DNA of 64,000 nt from Struthidea cinerea (Eukaryota; Chordata; Aves; Passeriformes; Corcoracidae). This document shows, piece after piece, positions 52,001 to 64,000 of this stretch. Location of the stretch: NCBI GenBank assembly GCA_013397865.1, contig VZTI01001727.1, positions 2,569,889 to 2,633,888 of the forward strand, in the 5' to 3' direction. Both the position numbers and the translations under genes were made by a program. How positions within the stretch are numbered: the stretch's first letter is position 1; every line of letters starts with the position of its first letter. The notes beneath the pieces are model-generated. The model was not told the DNA's origin, did no database searches, and saw only the letters and a program-made list of their open reading frames with translations.

Positions 52001-55000
52001 GCTCTCACCATAGTTTTGGGTTTGGCTTTCATACTTTAGTTGCTTCTTCCACTGCTTTCACATCTGCAACACCTTTGGGTGGACAACAGGTCCACTGGTG
52101 CTATGCAGCACTGCTGGGGCACAGAGATAAAGGGAAGTATGCCAGGGGTAGAATTCTCAACCTTCCTATGTCACAGTGAAGTAATTGCTGCTGCTGGCCC
52201 ACCATGTCAGTGCCAGCCCACTGCTGAGGCTGCTCTGTATGGCTGCAGCCTCTGGAGAAACTGGGGATTCATCTGCGTCAGAGGAGCCCATCGACAGCCT
52301 GGAGTTGCCTCTGGAGGGCAGGAGACGATGTGCTCTCCTCTCCTTAGCACCAGACAAGGCATTTTACTTAAATAAATTCTTTTCAGAAGTGTAGTCACTA
52401 AATTACCTTTGTTGCTGTCCCCAAGACTTGCAGTGCTTTGTTGCAGCATTTGTCATGTTTGATCGGTTCTTTTTCAGTTTTTTAAGCTTGAAGAAGTGGA
52501 AAATAGAGCAGGTCAGCAGGTGGCCACATCACAGAAAGTCTCATCACTCCTCTTTCTCCCTCACCATTTCTTGCTTATTTCTTATTTTTTTCAGTTTAAA
52601 TGTCTTTACACTTAGAGAAGTTGATCTGTGGATGAGCAATAGCTTTCTGTATTGGTCTGCATTCCTATGTGTTTTGTTTTTTCTCCTGAGAGGGGCAGCC
52701 ATCCAACTCAGACATGGGTATTTGGGCAGTTCCTGAGTGGGAATGAAAGATGGTGCTCCAGCCCCCTGCGTGTGTGAGTGGGAGTGGGTCTTTGTGCACT
52801 GCTGTTCCCCCAACTGTTTAAAAGAGATATATTTGTACCTTGTAAGCAAAACTCACCTTATCGATTAATTGAACTGGCAGTGTGACTTATTGCCATAGAG
52901 CCACTAAAGACAGGAAGGGCAGAACATAATTTTTAGATTGGCTATAATTCAGAGATATTGCTTATGTTACTATGTCTTGACAAGATATTTAAAAAAAAAA
53001 TTGCTTTAAGCTGAGGTGCCAGCTATGGAGATAAATGTGTGATCATATCATTGCTGCTAGAAATACTGAGAAAAATATTCCAGAACCCTCAAGGCTGGAC
53101 TGAGTATGTGTGCCCTGGCTCCAGGAGGGTGGTGGCTATGCAGAGCCTACAGGTATTTATTTGGGTGGTGGGGAGGGGCTGTTACTCCAAGGGAGAGGAC
53201 AGTCCTTGGTGCTGAGCAGGGGACCGGTGAGGGGCTTGGGGCACTGGTGACGTGTGAGTCCTGGCCGAAGCACAGCTGCTTCTGTCCAGATCATGCACTG
53301 GATTTCCCTTTGGGAGTGACGGCTGATCAGTCACTCACTGTTTGGATGACAGCTGTGAAAGTAAAGATGTTTGGTTCTGACCGTCCGCTTCTCTGGGCCC
53401 CTCCACTGACAGATGAGCCTTGGGAGCCCTGGGGTCTGATAGCTGTGGAGGGTGGGAGCCCTGTGGGACACAGCCATGGCAATGCTTTCCCAGCCCCTTA
53501 TTAGTCAGGAGAGTAGGCAGCCTGCCATGCTTGTGTGGCCTTTTTAGCAGCAATCAGAGAAAATATCCCAGGCTTCTAGGGGACAAAAGAGGGCAAGGAC
53601 TCTTTTGGAGACGTATGTCAAGTCAATCCCTAATGGGATCAGACATCCCTGGGCAAGTCCAAAGCCTTCTGTAGCTTTGAGCTCCATGGCAGTGTACCAA
53701 GAAACTTTTCCACTTCACAGCAAAGCTTCCTTCCAAGCAAGGAGAAACCTGGAGGGTGACATCCTCATTCGCTGAGGTGTGCTCTTCCATTTTTGCCTCT
53801 GCAGTTCTGGCCCCAGGTTTCCGTGGCAGCAGTGGTGTACAAAAACAGCATAGTGGCTAAGACAGATAAGTGCCTGCAGCTTTGCCTGTCCTTGCCTTTG
53901 TAAAATGAATTTGGAGACTTCCAGTAGAGTATGTTGCATCCACAAAACCTAGCCTGAGTGCTTGAATCATTAACAGCACAGACATTTAGCAACGAAGATA
54001 AAACATTATTTGTACTTGCAAAAGTAGTTACTGGCTGCATGTAGAGTTAGTATGTCTAACAAGTAACCACGGGTGCTTTCTGGAGGACAAGGCAGGTGAT
54101 TTGGGCTTCAGTGCAAGGTGCTGGATATGTCTTTAAGTTTATATGACACCCAGGATAGGGTTAATGACTTGATGTGTAACTGGTCATGACCCCTTTTAGG
54201 AGAGGTGTCTCATGTTGAGCTGCTGATATACATCAGGTAGAGGTTGACAGATGCCAGATGGTGACAGAGGACCAAAAGAATGAGGGTAAAAGAGGAAGAC
54301 AAGTTCTGAGGGACAGAAGGAGAAAATGGAGAACGGAGGATTTGAGTTAATGAATGGCAGCAGCACTTATCTCAGAGGTAGGATTAAGAACAAGAGCAGT
54401 GGGGAGCTGAGGAGGAAGAGAAGAGATTCCCAACAAATCCGGTGCTGCTGAGAGCACATGGGATGTAGACGGGGCTAAGCAGGTTTGTGTTTAGAAGACA
54501 TGGCACAAATCAGATGGAGTCTCATCTTTGATGGGGATGGGAAGCTTTTGACACTGGTGGCTGACTGCACATTCAGATGAAAAGTGTCAGGGAAGAAATG
54601 TGTCCATGTTTGAACTTCTGCACCAATTCCTAGCAGGCAGCTATCCACACTGGGCTAAATTGTTGGCAGTCTAATCACAGAGGCCATGGAATAGGTGGAT
54701 ATATGAGTTACAAATGTCCCTCCTGCTTAGGGGAGCACAGTGTAGTGAAACCAGTGCAACCTATGCTCTGTTGTAACTAAACAAAGAATGCTGTCTGTCC
54801 AGCAGCTTTCTGGAAGAAAAGATGACATCTTTGGTGAGATCTTGTGGGAGTTTTTAAATTTCCTGGCTTTTTTGTTAAATCTGTTTGAAGGCCTGCTCTT
54901 CCAGGCTCTGCAGTTTGTGTGAATGGCCTAAGGCAGAGAAGTACCTGGAGATGGAGCAAGCTCCAGAGCTCACATTTGCCACTGGTTAGGAAAAGGGCTG

Positions 55001-56249
55001 CACTGACATCTGTTCATGGTGGTTTTGTCAAAACTCCTGCCCAAATGTGCATTGGTGATCACAGACTGGCAGGCTTACTTACACTGTTGCACTGCAGTTT
55101 GGAGCAGAGAATCTGCATCAAAGGCATCTATTTCCTTGTATTGTTGCACAGGTATGAAAAAGAGATATTAAAGGGTGTCATAATAACAGCATTGCAACAG
55201 AAATGCTGTACTACTATGTTTAAAAGAGAAAGGACATGATATTAACAGCAAAAGTTGGACTGGATGAAGCTATATGGCTTTAGCATGCTTTCCTGCGATA
55301 CCTCTGCGTCTGAACCAGGCACACATCCAGATTTCCAACCATGAAAACAGTGGCTATTTAAAAAGCAGCAAATTATTTTTGAGTATTAAAGATGCTTCAT
55401 ATATTCTATGTGTTTATTGTAATGCAAAATGATGGTATTAGCTCAGCTGGTTGAAATTTTCTATGTGGAACATTAATCTGAAAAACAAGACTCTGCAGAA
55501 GTTGACTCAGGCTGTATGAAGACAAATTATTATTTTTTGAAGAAAATTATATTTTAAGGAAACAGGAAATACTTATTTTTAGAAATGTCATATTTGCGTG
55601 AAAAATATTACTAGTTTTCCAGGCAGACATCTTACAGTGTCTACAGTCTATAAACTGATGATTTATTTTGCCTAACTGGAGGTAAGGAGCATTAATGAGG
55701 GGTGGGTTTGGTCCCAAAAGAGGCTGGCTGGTTACCAATATTTTTACACCCTTATGATGTTTATTGAGACATTATTTCTGTAAAATAAATTGAAAATGCA
55801 ATTATGCCCCCTTCACACAGCTTGTCAGCAAAACGTTTTTAGGGCTAGTTAGAACTGCCTGATTTCTGAGGTAAATATGGTTTATGCTCAGATTAATTCT
55901 GTATATATGGTGTACTCTCAGAAGTTGTCTCTCACTGCTCGGAGTCTGGCCACCCTGGTCCTGTGTCTGCTGGGACTGGAAGGAGAATAAGGGTTTAGGC
56001 TTCTCCACCAAGGAGGAGATTTTTCTGTGTCTGTGCTGCCTCATAAGCCTTAACTTGACATTATGGAATTTGTTTGGTCACCTACATGTTTGTTCATAAA
56101 TTGGAGTAAGAAATTAAAATGGTCTATTCCCTATTTTATAAGGCAGTATCTAGTTAACTCTACTCATATGCAAGAAAATGATTGTTTCTCAGGGTAACAC
56201 TGAAGCCTGTTACTCAAAATTAACACCAACTATATACAATTGAAAAAAT
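46025..56249. other. Intergenic region, third part
   Basis: Ten kilobases with no recognised gene. Moderately GC-rich patches (49240-49610, 51000-51220, 52150-52350, 53100-53500) give overlapping chance open frames. AT-rich blocks (about 48750-49160, 55380-55620) resemble non-coding regulatory or neutral sequence. A short CA-rich stretch lies at 47960-47982. No CR1 or LTR was recognised. Confidence 0.55.
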
Positions 56250-58441
56250 GAAAGATTTTTGGATATATATTTTATTTGACAGTGGTTTAGAATATCATAC
56301 AGTAAACAAGATTTCTGTAAAAGTTAATTTATCCATAGTGGTGCGTTTCATAAAAATAGTTGCTCACTTACAGCCTTTCTGTGACTATTAATACATGGAA
56401 TTATATTTATAGAGATAGAGCTGTACAAGGTAAATTCACAGCTAACACTACACAGAAATATTATTTGGAATGGGGTTTAGATGATGTGCTGTCTTCACAG
56501 GTTATTGATTACAGCCGCATAAAGCAATTACTGCACAAGGAGTAGCTGTGAACTGTGCAAATTAGAGTTTATGCAAGCATAATCTCAACTGTTTTTCAGA
56601 TTTCATTGTTTGCTTTCTTTATACATAAAAATAAGATACTGGGACGTGCATCTACACTACAGAAGCATTGTCCAAAATCAGATTCAATAAATTAATGGCA
56701 AATTATATTGGATTCTAGTTCAGGGGATAAAGATTTTTTTTCCATTTAATAAGAGTTTTATAAACAGCTACATGGACTTGTGCTTTTTTATAAATTATAA
56801 ATGGATTTTTCTTTCTAAAAAAAAAATGTTTGAAAGCTGCAAAATCCTTGACTTGAGGCTTTTCAAATAATTGGACAGGAAGAAACATGTCTATAAATTT
56901 TGCAGTCCAGTGCAATGTTTGAGACATACAGTAATGTGCTAATTTCTTGGAACAAAGTCAATCTCAATCTAGTTTTTCAGCAGAGCATATGAGGAACTAA
57001 GATTGCTAGTGAACGATAATTTTTAAATACGAATTTTTGACAGTACTTAGCTTTATGGATTTTTTTTTTTTTTAATTACCAATGTATTATTGCCCAGGAT
57101 TTTGTTTTAATTTTGACAGACAAATAAGCATATGCACACTTACACAGAGACACACACATCTTTTTGAAACAAGATAATGACTGATTGACTGAACTCGGAG
57201 TTATTTCCTGTGAAGGCAGACTGGAATGTTTACCTGGCACTTAAGGCTTGAAATTCAAAACAGACAAGCAAGAAAGACAAAAACCAAAAGAAAAAAAAAT
57301 GGAGATAGGGAAAAAATGGTAAAATGGAAACGATTTTAAAAATTGAAAAATACTGAATTTACTGAATGAGGACACTGACAACTGTATTTCAGAAACCAGT
57401 CTAATTATTGTTGACGTGTGCCTGAAAGGCACCTGCTCTGCCAAACTGAGGGAATGAGAGGTGAGAATGTCCTAAGTAAATGCGGATGGGTATGAAACAT
57501 AGCACTGTTGATAAGTGACTCTATCATCTTCTGCAGGAAGGAAAGGCCTTTTCTTAAGGAAACTGCAGCTTTTTCTCTGTAGCACTCTTCCTTTCATTGC
57601 AAGGGCCTTGCAGATGTCTGGGGTTTGAGCCTGACCAATTGGTTTGTGTGCTACCTCGCAGGACTTGGGGAACATGTAATAAATCGCTTTTGAGAATAAT
57701 TTGCAAATACAACTCCACCCTAACTCCTTTCCAATGTACAGAAACATGGTTTTTTCACAAAAATGGCAGTATAAATGGTATCACAGAAACTAATCCACTG
57801 GATTCCCCACTCCTCCCGTAGCGCCCAGAGAACTATGCTACAGGGTACCACGTGGACTATCCCAAAGCGTTAACAGTGGAGACGTGTCATGGGTGTACAG
57901 TTCCGAACGATGCTTTAAAGAAACCCTTTAACCCCTGTCTAGATATGTCGAGAACAATTTATTTACAACATTTCAGCTCCATGAAAAGATCCTCTCTCGG
58001 TTTCAGCTTGCTCCGTGCAGTTTTATTTAAGGCGATGTTCCAGTTTGTGATTGCTCTAACTTGTTCCAGTTTCTTGATATAAAGTTTGAATGAAATCCAA
58101 GTCCTTCATGCAGTGGGAAAAAAATGCTAAAGCTACACTGCACTATCCTTCTCTGATGTACTGTCCTTCATATTGTTTTGGTTTCTTCCATAGCTGCCAA
58201 AGTCCCTAAAATGGAACTGGGACTTTAGGGTCGATTTTAAATCTCTGTGTTGACTATATGCTTTTGAACTTATTAGATACTGTGCACATTGTCATGGAAT
58301 TACACACTAATGTTTTCATTCCTCAATGCTTTGTGTATATGTGTGATAGTTAAAATAAATTAAAACAAACCAATGTGAGACAAAAACTGGGAAGAATGTT
58401 CTGCGTCAGTTTGAGACAGTTAGAGGGCAACAGTCCCGTGC
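56250..58441 (-). other. MAGI2: MAGI2 3' UTR (probable extent)
   Basis: AT-rich sequence directly downstream (minus strand) of the MAGI2 stop, without coding potential. Minus-strand AATAAA signals are at 58027-58022, 57963-57958 and 56276-56271. The last gives a UTR of about 2.2 kb, plausible for this gene. A 14-T run lies at 57060-57073 on the plus strand. The end is inferred from signals only. Confidence 0.5.
56271..56276 (-). promoter_or_regulatory. MAGI2: Candidate distal poly(A) signal of MAGI2
   Basis: AATAAA on the minus strand (plus-strand TTTATT) in the context TCAAATAAAATATATATCC. A T-rich stretch follows (ATCTTTCATTTTTTC). Proximal alternatives are at 57958 and 58022. Confidence 0.35.
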
Positions 58442-59241
58442 TTATCTGCTCATGGCAGAAGTACCAGACTTCAGGACGCTAGGTAGCTTATCTGAGCCAG
58501 GGATTTTCCACGGCCCTGGAGAGACCGTTGCCTTTCGAACTGTGGTGTTGGTGCTGCGAGTGCTAATGGAGTGGAGATGTCCCTTCCTGGGGAACTCGCT
58601 GGGTTTCCCATCAGGGTCCCTCTGGCTGTGGTCCATATCACTTCCAGGCGAGCTGCAGCGGTTGCTACTGTATGTCTTGGTAGCTCCTGTATCGATCTTG
58701 ACACGCTCGGGTGCTGCAGCTGACTTCTTCTCACTGGTGTTTGTGGATCTGTGATCTTCTTTTTTGCTAAGAGATCCTCCTCTCTTGCTTTCTGGCTTCC
58801 TCAGCCTCCCAAACTGTTCATCACTGGCTCCAGCACACATGTGCTCTCTTGCGCCAGCCTCGATCATAACGCTGTGTCCCACCGCTTTGCTTTCTGAGGT
58901 GTGCCTGCCACCATCAGTGGTCTTATTTTTGCCTTCTGAATATCCTTTCCAAGAAGCCTCTTCATGCTTTGACCTGTCTACCTTTTTTGGACTTGCTGAC
59001 CTTTCTCTTTGTTCTCCTGACCTTTTCTTTTTGTGACCGTTCACCGAAAGCTCCTTTGGTTTCCTTACATCATGTTCCCTCTTGATATCCCATGTTGGCT
59101 CTGGGCTTATCTGGTGAGAAGGGTCAGAGGGTGGGGCTATGTGTGATGAAGATAATGGTGAGATTATGTCGTCGAGGGAAAGAGCTACTTCCGGCAGACC
59201 TGGGGAGGTGGCAGAGGGAGCACTCCAGGAGTTTGGTTCGT
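58442..59241 (-). CDS. MAGI2: MAGI2 last coding exon (C-terminal tail), 5' partial gene
   Basis: MAGI2 (S-SCAM) is a membrane-associated guanylate kinase with inverted domain order (GuK, two WW, several PDZ) that scaffolds receptors at synapses and in podocyte junctions. Only its final exon is here. The acceptor AG is at 59243-59242, the split codon G|AC gives Asp, and the exon then reads EPNSWSAPSATSPGLPEVAL and ends SGTSAMSR with TAA at 58444-58442: 265 full codons. Recognition rests on DPSHQISPEPTWDIKREHDV, RKPKELSV, GEQRERSASP and the end PGPWKIPGSDKLPSVLK, all of which I know from mammalian MAGI2. The tail has no PDZ domain and looks disordered, Ser/Lys-rich and basic. The last PDZ and everything before lie beyond the right edge. 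The open frame continues to 59347, but that extension is intronic. Confidence 0.95.
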
Positions 59242-62200
59242 CTGTTGTAACAACAAAGAGAAGAGGGTTAAGGGCGTATTCAGCAGCACAGGTGTGTATT
59301 GCATAGGCACATGTATTCTGAGCAACACTGACACCCAAACCATGCACCAGCCTTAAACCCCTCTGTTTCAGGTGAGGTGAAACTCCCTCAATTGTGGAGT
59401 CAATAGGGAGAAAAAAAAAATAATTTCTCTACAAAAAAACCCCCAAAACAAACAAAAAACCAACCTACAGGAGAAGCAGGAACCACAAAGCTGGTAAGTG
59501 CAGATGCTGGAAACCCTGGTCTTTTCTTCATACAGATTCTGCTTTCCTCTGCCTATGTTAAATTATTCTTAAAATAATAAAGGCACGTGCTGATGAAATC
59601 AAATAGCCTCTTTTGTAACTGTATAATGGATTTCTTAGCTGGGCAATATCAGTGCTGTCTCTGAGGACAAATGAGAAGGACTTTCTGCCATCTCTTAAAC
59701 ATGTCCCTACAAGCATATAATAATTGACAAGAATTTGTAGCTCAGATAAGGTCATCATTGAATTCTGTCTCATATTTTTTCTAAACAGATAGAGTATTGC
59801 AGTGTTTATGGCCCCACAATTCTTACAGGGTACTTACATCGCTCTGCCTTTATATCACAGCATCAGCTGCTGAGTCTCCTGGTTATGCATTTTGAATTTC
59901 TCCTGGTTACTTAGCCTCAACACAACATGATTGGATTGTGCAGATCCTGTTTAATTTAGCTAAATAGGCATCTCCTTTGCTGAATCACGATGATTTTCCT
60001 AATCTAAACCAGAATATTCTGAGAAGCCTTTCTCTTGCATATACATCCTCATTTCTTTTGATTAACCTTCTGGCAGACAACAAATCCATCATGATTAATG
60101 ACAGCATGGTTCCTATTCTTATCTGTCTACTTAGAGGTTAGAGAAATCACCGAACTTGGCTAATGTCATTCCCTATTTAGCACCATTGCCTGGCTTTGAA
60201 TGGTATGAGAAATAATCTGTCAGAGACGAAGGACTATCTCAGGAATCCATGGAAACGAGGTAGAATTTGTGGCAAGAGCTGCATATTTTATGGGGGAGAA
60301 AATGTAACCTTCTAGCTAAAAAACAAGTGTGGACTTCTTCAGGTCAGGACAAGTATCTCTCAGTGGTATCAACTGCCCTTTAAAGAAGTAACATGCATTT
60401 TTCTCAGTGCTATGGCTGCTTTCAGATTATCATGGAGATGTATATCCTCTCCAAAAAAGGAATAGATTCTACTGCCCAGCCTGGGATCTGCAGCTTGCTT
60501 GACTAAAACAGCACTTTTCAGTTAATAGCTGGATTGAGTGATTGCTGTCTTGCAGATAAAAATAGGAGAGACAATAGTGAGGTGGGTGATGTAAAGGGAG
60601 GGAGCAGCACAGTTAGCTGAGGAGCTATTTATTTTCCCAGATGGTGTTTGTCATATGCTTTTGCATAATGAGCATATGTGTGGAGAGGATTAGCATTTGA
60701 GAGGGGTAGAAAGTACAAGTTCTGTGTAAGACAAATAAACATTGAGCTGGGAATCTAAATGGGCTGAGGGTCTCAACTGAATTTAAAAAAAAAAGAAATC
60801 ACACTTTCTTACCCTCCAGTTAAGGGTGAGTAATGTACCATCTGCTCCCAGCTTGGCACTCAAGCAAGAAAAAATAAGAGGAAGACTCGTGCATGTAGTG
60901 ATCAGCTCCTAGGAGTTTGCCTACAAAAAGAATTGACTTTGATGGGCTTGTTCTTTACTTCTGTTCTTCTGCACCACCAGCCTGGTACAGGACCACAGCC
61001 TGTGCCTGATGGGGGAAGCACAGACCCCACCCTGGCTCTTCTTCAATCTGAAATCCAGGGTATCTCATTTTATTTAACACTTGAGCCAGGGACCATGCAT
61101 GGGGTCCAAATCACTAAAACTATCCCGGGATTCGGCATAAAGCTGCCTATGTAGCTACCAGCGAGGTATGTGAGCCAACTCTGAAGAAGCCACCTTGGGC
61201 TTTAGAAAATTAAGTTTATACTTTTCATGGCATTGTCACTCCTCGCCAGGGTAGAGGTGGTGCCAAGGGCTGGACCAGCGTATTTGTCTGAACTACAGTC
61301 TTCTTTCCTAGCTGTCCATGAGATGTAGTTTTTCACTGAGCCTCAGTGAAGAGTAGTGGGCCATTATCCGATCTCGTGTTAGGCTCTGAGAGCTTCTGAT
61401 TACAGAAACAGCCTGTGACTTTGGGTAGCATCAGCTGCACACCAGTAAAAACACCAAATGGCCTGGAGCAGCAAGATGCTTTCAGGTAACAAGACTGCCT
61501 CTGTGGTAAATGTACCACTAAGTTCAAATCAGCTGTTTCTCCTCCAGAAGGACAAACAAGGGGGCCACCATTCAAGGCCAGGGTGGCAAACAACTCTTGT
61601 GGCTCCTCTGAGACATGAAGGACAATATGGTACCAGTTATTTGTGGGATGCTCAGGAGAGGAGGCCTGAGGGTTAGTGGCCTGCTGCTTTATTCCCTGGA
61701 GATGACAAAATTTCTTCTACTTTCTTTTTTAGAGGGGATGAAAAAACAACCAAATGTTGTAGTATGAAATCGTAGTGGGTTAGAACGTACTTCAACAAGA
61801 GTGAATCAGCATATCTCTTACATACAGTGATATGTAAGTATAGGTGTCTGTAAACTGGGACATGCCGTATTATAGGCATTACTGGATTTTATCTCTCCCC
61901 GAGAAAACCCTAAGTAAAAGACAACATGGCCAACTAAGCAAGAAAGGTTATAGCCACAGCTGAAAGGAAGTTTGGCCGTGGGACAACCCCAGGTGGGTCA
62001 CTGGCTGCACTATGTTTAAAATACTTGCTGGGAAGACACCTATATATAGGTTGTATTTCCAGTGGTTGTAGAACAATGTTGGCATGGAATAAAACTATCA
62101 TCTATATTCTGTGGCAATATATCACTTGCAAGTAAGAATAAAATGACTTCCTTTAAGGTTTAAGTACCAACAATCTGAGACAACCAAACCTAGCCTAACC

Positions 62201-64000
62201 TGCTTTTCTTTCAAATGAAATGAAATTATATAGAAAGTTGGCCTCAGCCTTGGTAGATGTTAATGTCAACAAGCCATTGTTGCAATAATTCACTGGCTAG
62301 TGAGGAAAATACTCATGTAAGGGCATTGTAGCCTACTTCCCTCTAATGTTTGAATACTATGGAAAAATACAAAAATTACTAGAGTAGAGCAAAGTGCAGG
62401 AATGTAAGTAATTTGTTGCTCAAAAGAAAAACCTTTTAAAAAGCCGTGTTCAAACAATAAGGGCTCATTTGGACTTGTTCAACCAGCACTAAAGTGATTG
62501 CTTCTCCATAACAAATATAAACAGGAGAAAAATGTAAAATTTTATCCCGCAGAGCAGTTAAACTAGTAATTTATTTTCATGCTTATACTCAGTTTCTAGC
62601 TGCATTTTGGAGAGAGTTATTAATATTTCTGAATATTTTTTATTCTGTTGGTCTAAGGCTTTTTATAAAACCTTTGTGTTAATTGGGAACATGACCTACT
62701 TCTACTGTCTGTTATTCCATTGTATCTCAAAGCATTTTGTAAAGATACTAAACCAGACACAGAGAACTGATTTTACTTTTTTCTTCCTTCACCTCTGGAA
62801 GGAGCCGAAAACAGCATCTGTTTAACAGAGCATGAGCTACTAATGCCCAAACCACTTGCAAGCAGATGAAAACACTATTGCATTCAGTTGCAACTGCTGG
62901 AGAGACTTAGGGACAACATAGTTTTAAATTTGTTTCTGACTTTGTCACCATTGATAACATCCTTACCGTGAGAGAAACTGTTTTTCAAAAGTGTACCTCT
63001 CACTGAAGGCTAATAGATGCCTTCCTCCCTTCTTTGAAGGGAGAAAATCTCCCTTGACCTACTAATTTAGACAAGATAAATGAGCTGGGAGCAGCACTAT
63101 AATCTGTCACTGTGATGGCAATTCATTTGGTATAATTTAGTAGGTGTTTACTGGGTGGCTTTTAGTTTCCACAAGCTACTGTAACACAAGTTGGTGGCAC
63201 TTCTCCATGGGATGTGTAAGAATGACTCACCTACGACCCGCTTCGCATAACTCCCAGGCAAAGGAGTAAATTGCTGACTGAGTAAGAGCCACCACAGACA
63301 CAAGATCTTGAGTATGTGGGAGGACAAGTAGGAGATGAATACAGCCATTTTGGGGGAAGAGTGACACAGGGAAAACATCAGGAGCAGAAGTTTTCTGTCT
63401 AAAGGCTTTTCTGTTTGAGGTAGAGCTGCCACATACATGAATTGTTTGTTTTGCTCTGTCAGCTCTCACACATTCAATGGAGTGGAAATGAGGGTACTAC
63501 TTTCATGTGCCCATTTGCTACTGTCTTAACTGTTCTACCTGGATCCACTGCTTGCTGATGGCTGAACCACGACAAAAAGAACCCTGGTTTTACTCCTAAT
63601 AGCAAGGAGAGCTCTGTCCATGGACCTCTGATTTGTGACTAGGTTCTCCCTTAGTATCAAAATATTTTAGATAATTGTTTAGTAACTTATCAAGGATGTG
63701 ATTTTTCATCAGATATAATTATCCCTAAACTACTAATATTAATTTATTGAATATTTAGTAGTAAGAGTAGAAATTACATCACATTTTATTACTTAAGTAC
63801 AATAAAATCTCAAAGCCTTTTTAATTTTCAAATTATATGAATAATATACAATATATTAAAGCTTTGAACACTTTCATTAGTCTGAATAAAGTGTTTTCTG
63901 AAATGTCTAAGCAGCTGTTCTCATATCTTCCCAGAATTATTTTCCTAGGGAATCAAAGAGGGTTTGATTGAATAAAAAATATGGTGCTTTATTCCCACCC
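59242..64000 (-). other. MAGI2: MAGI2 last intron (3' part)
   Basis: Intron sequence upstream (minus sense) of the terminal exon. It has an A/C-rich low-complexity tract at 59409-59463 (G/T-rich in MAGI2 sense), an inverted repeat with octamer-like core at 60652-60678 and a 12-bp palindrome CCTATATATAGG at 62039-62050. The final 300 bp are very AT-rich. No further MAGI2 exon was recognised before the window edge. Confidence 0.8.
59409..59463 (-). repeat. A/C-rich low-complexity tract (G/T-rich on MAGI2 sense strand)
   Basis: The plus strand shows GAGAAAAAAAAAATAATTTC followed by runs of A broken by C (AAAAAAACCCCCAAAACAAAC). It mirrors the G/T-rich tracts of the PHTF2 introns, but on the opposite strand, matching the direction of MAGI2. 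Confidence 0.75.

Noticed and set aside
53106..53504. 132-codon plus-strand frame
   Set aside because: Trp/Gly/Leu-rich text with no family resemblance and no surrounding exons. GC-rich context explains its length.
57060..57073. T run as the A-tail of a retroposed copy on the minus strand
   Set aside because: Neighbouring sequence shows no processed-gene or repeat similarity. It is a simple homopolymer in probable 3' UTR.
59242..59347. 35-codon upstream extension of the MAGI2 open frame with its own ATG
   Set aside because: A good acceptor (TTACAACAG) lies at 59242, and the MAGI2-like sequence starts exactly there with the split Asp codon. The upstream residues do not resemble the end of the last PDZ domain.

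Overview
This is a stretch of vertebrate nuclear DNA, almost certainly from a bird or a close sauropsid. The evidence is widely spaced coding exons with GT-AG splice sites, AT-rich introns, several 3'-end fragments of CR1-type LINEs in both orientations, and a very low overall repeat load. There are no operons, CRISPR arrays or other prokaryotic features. I did not find an undescribed biological system; the window is a conserved vertebrate locus with some interesting small-scale structure.

Layout. Positions 1-29432 (+ strand) carry the 3' part of PHTF2, an ER multi-pass membrane protein. I can place 14 coding exons from 1008 to the stop at 29432. They join in frame into 695 residues plus the last two bases of a preceding glycine codon. 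The promoter and the first N-terminal residues lie upstream of the window. The PHTF2 3' UTR runs from 29433 to about 31735, ending near an AATAAA at 31710.

Positions of about 31.7-56.3 kb are intergenic. I see no convincing gene there. The region holds a CR1 fragment split by a solo LTR with a 6-bp target duplication (39616-40670), a second LTR-like element (about 45262-46024), a few GC-rich patches, and AT-rich stretches with clusters of homeodomain-like sites that could be conserved non-coding elements.

Positions of about 56.3-64 kb (- strand) carry the 3' end of MAGI2: a probable 3' UTR, the final coding exon (58442-59241), and the start of the large intron before it. PHTF2 and MAGI2 are therefore convergent (tail to tail), the same order I know from human 7q11-q21. 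The two genes are functionally unrelated: one encodes an ER membrane protein, the other a synaptic and junctional PDZ scaffold. The window is a junction between two neighbouring genes, not a pathway cluster.
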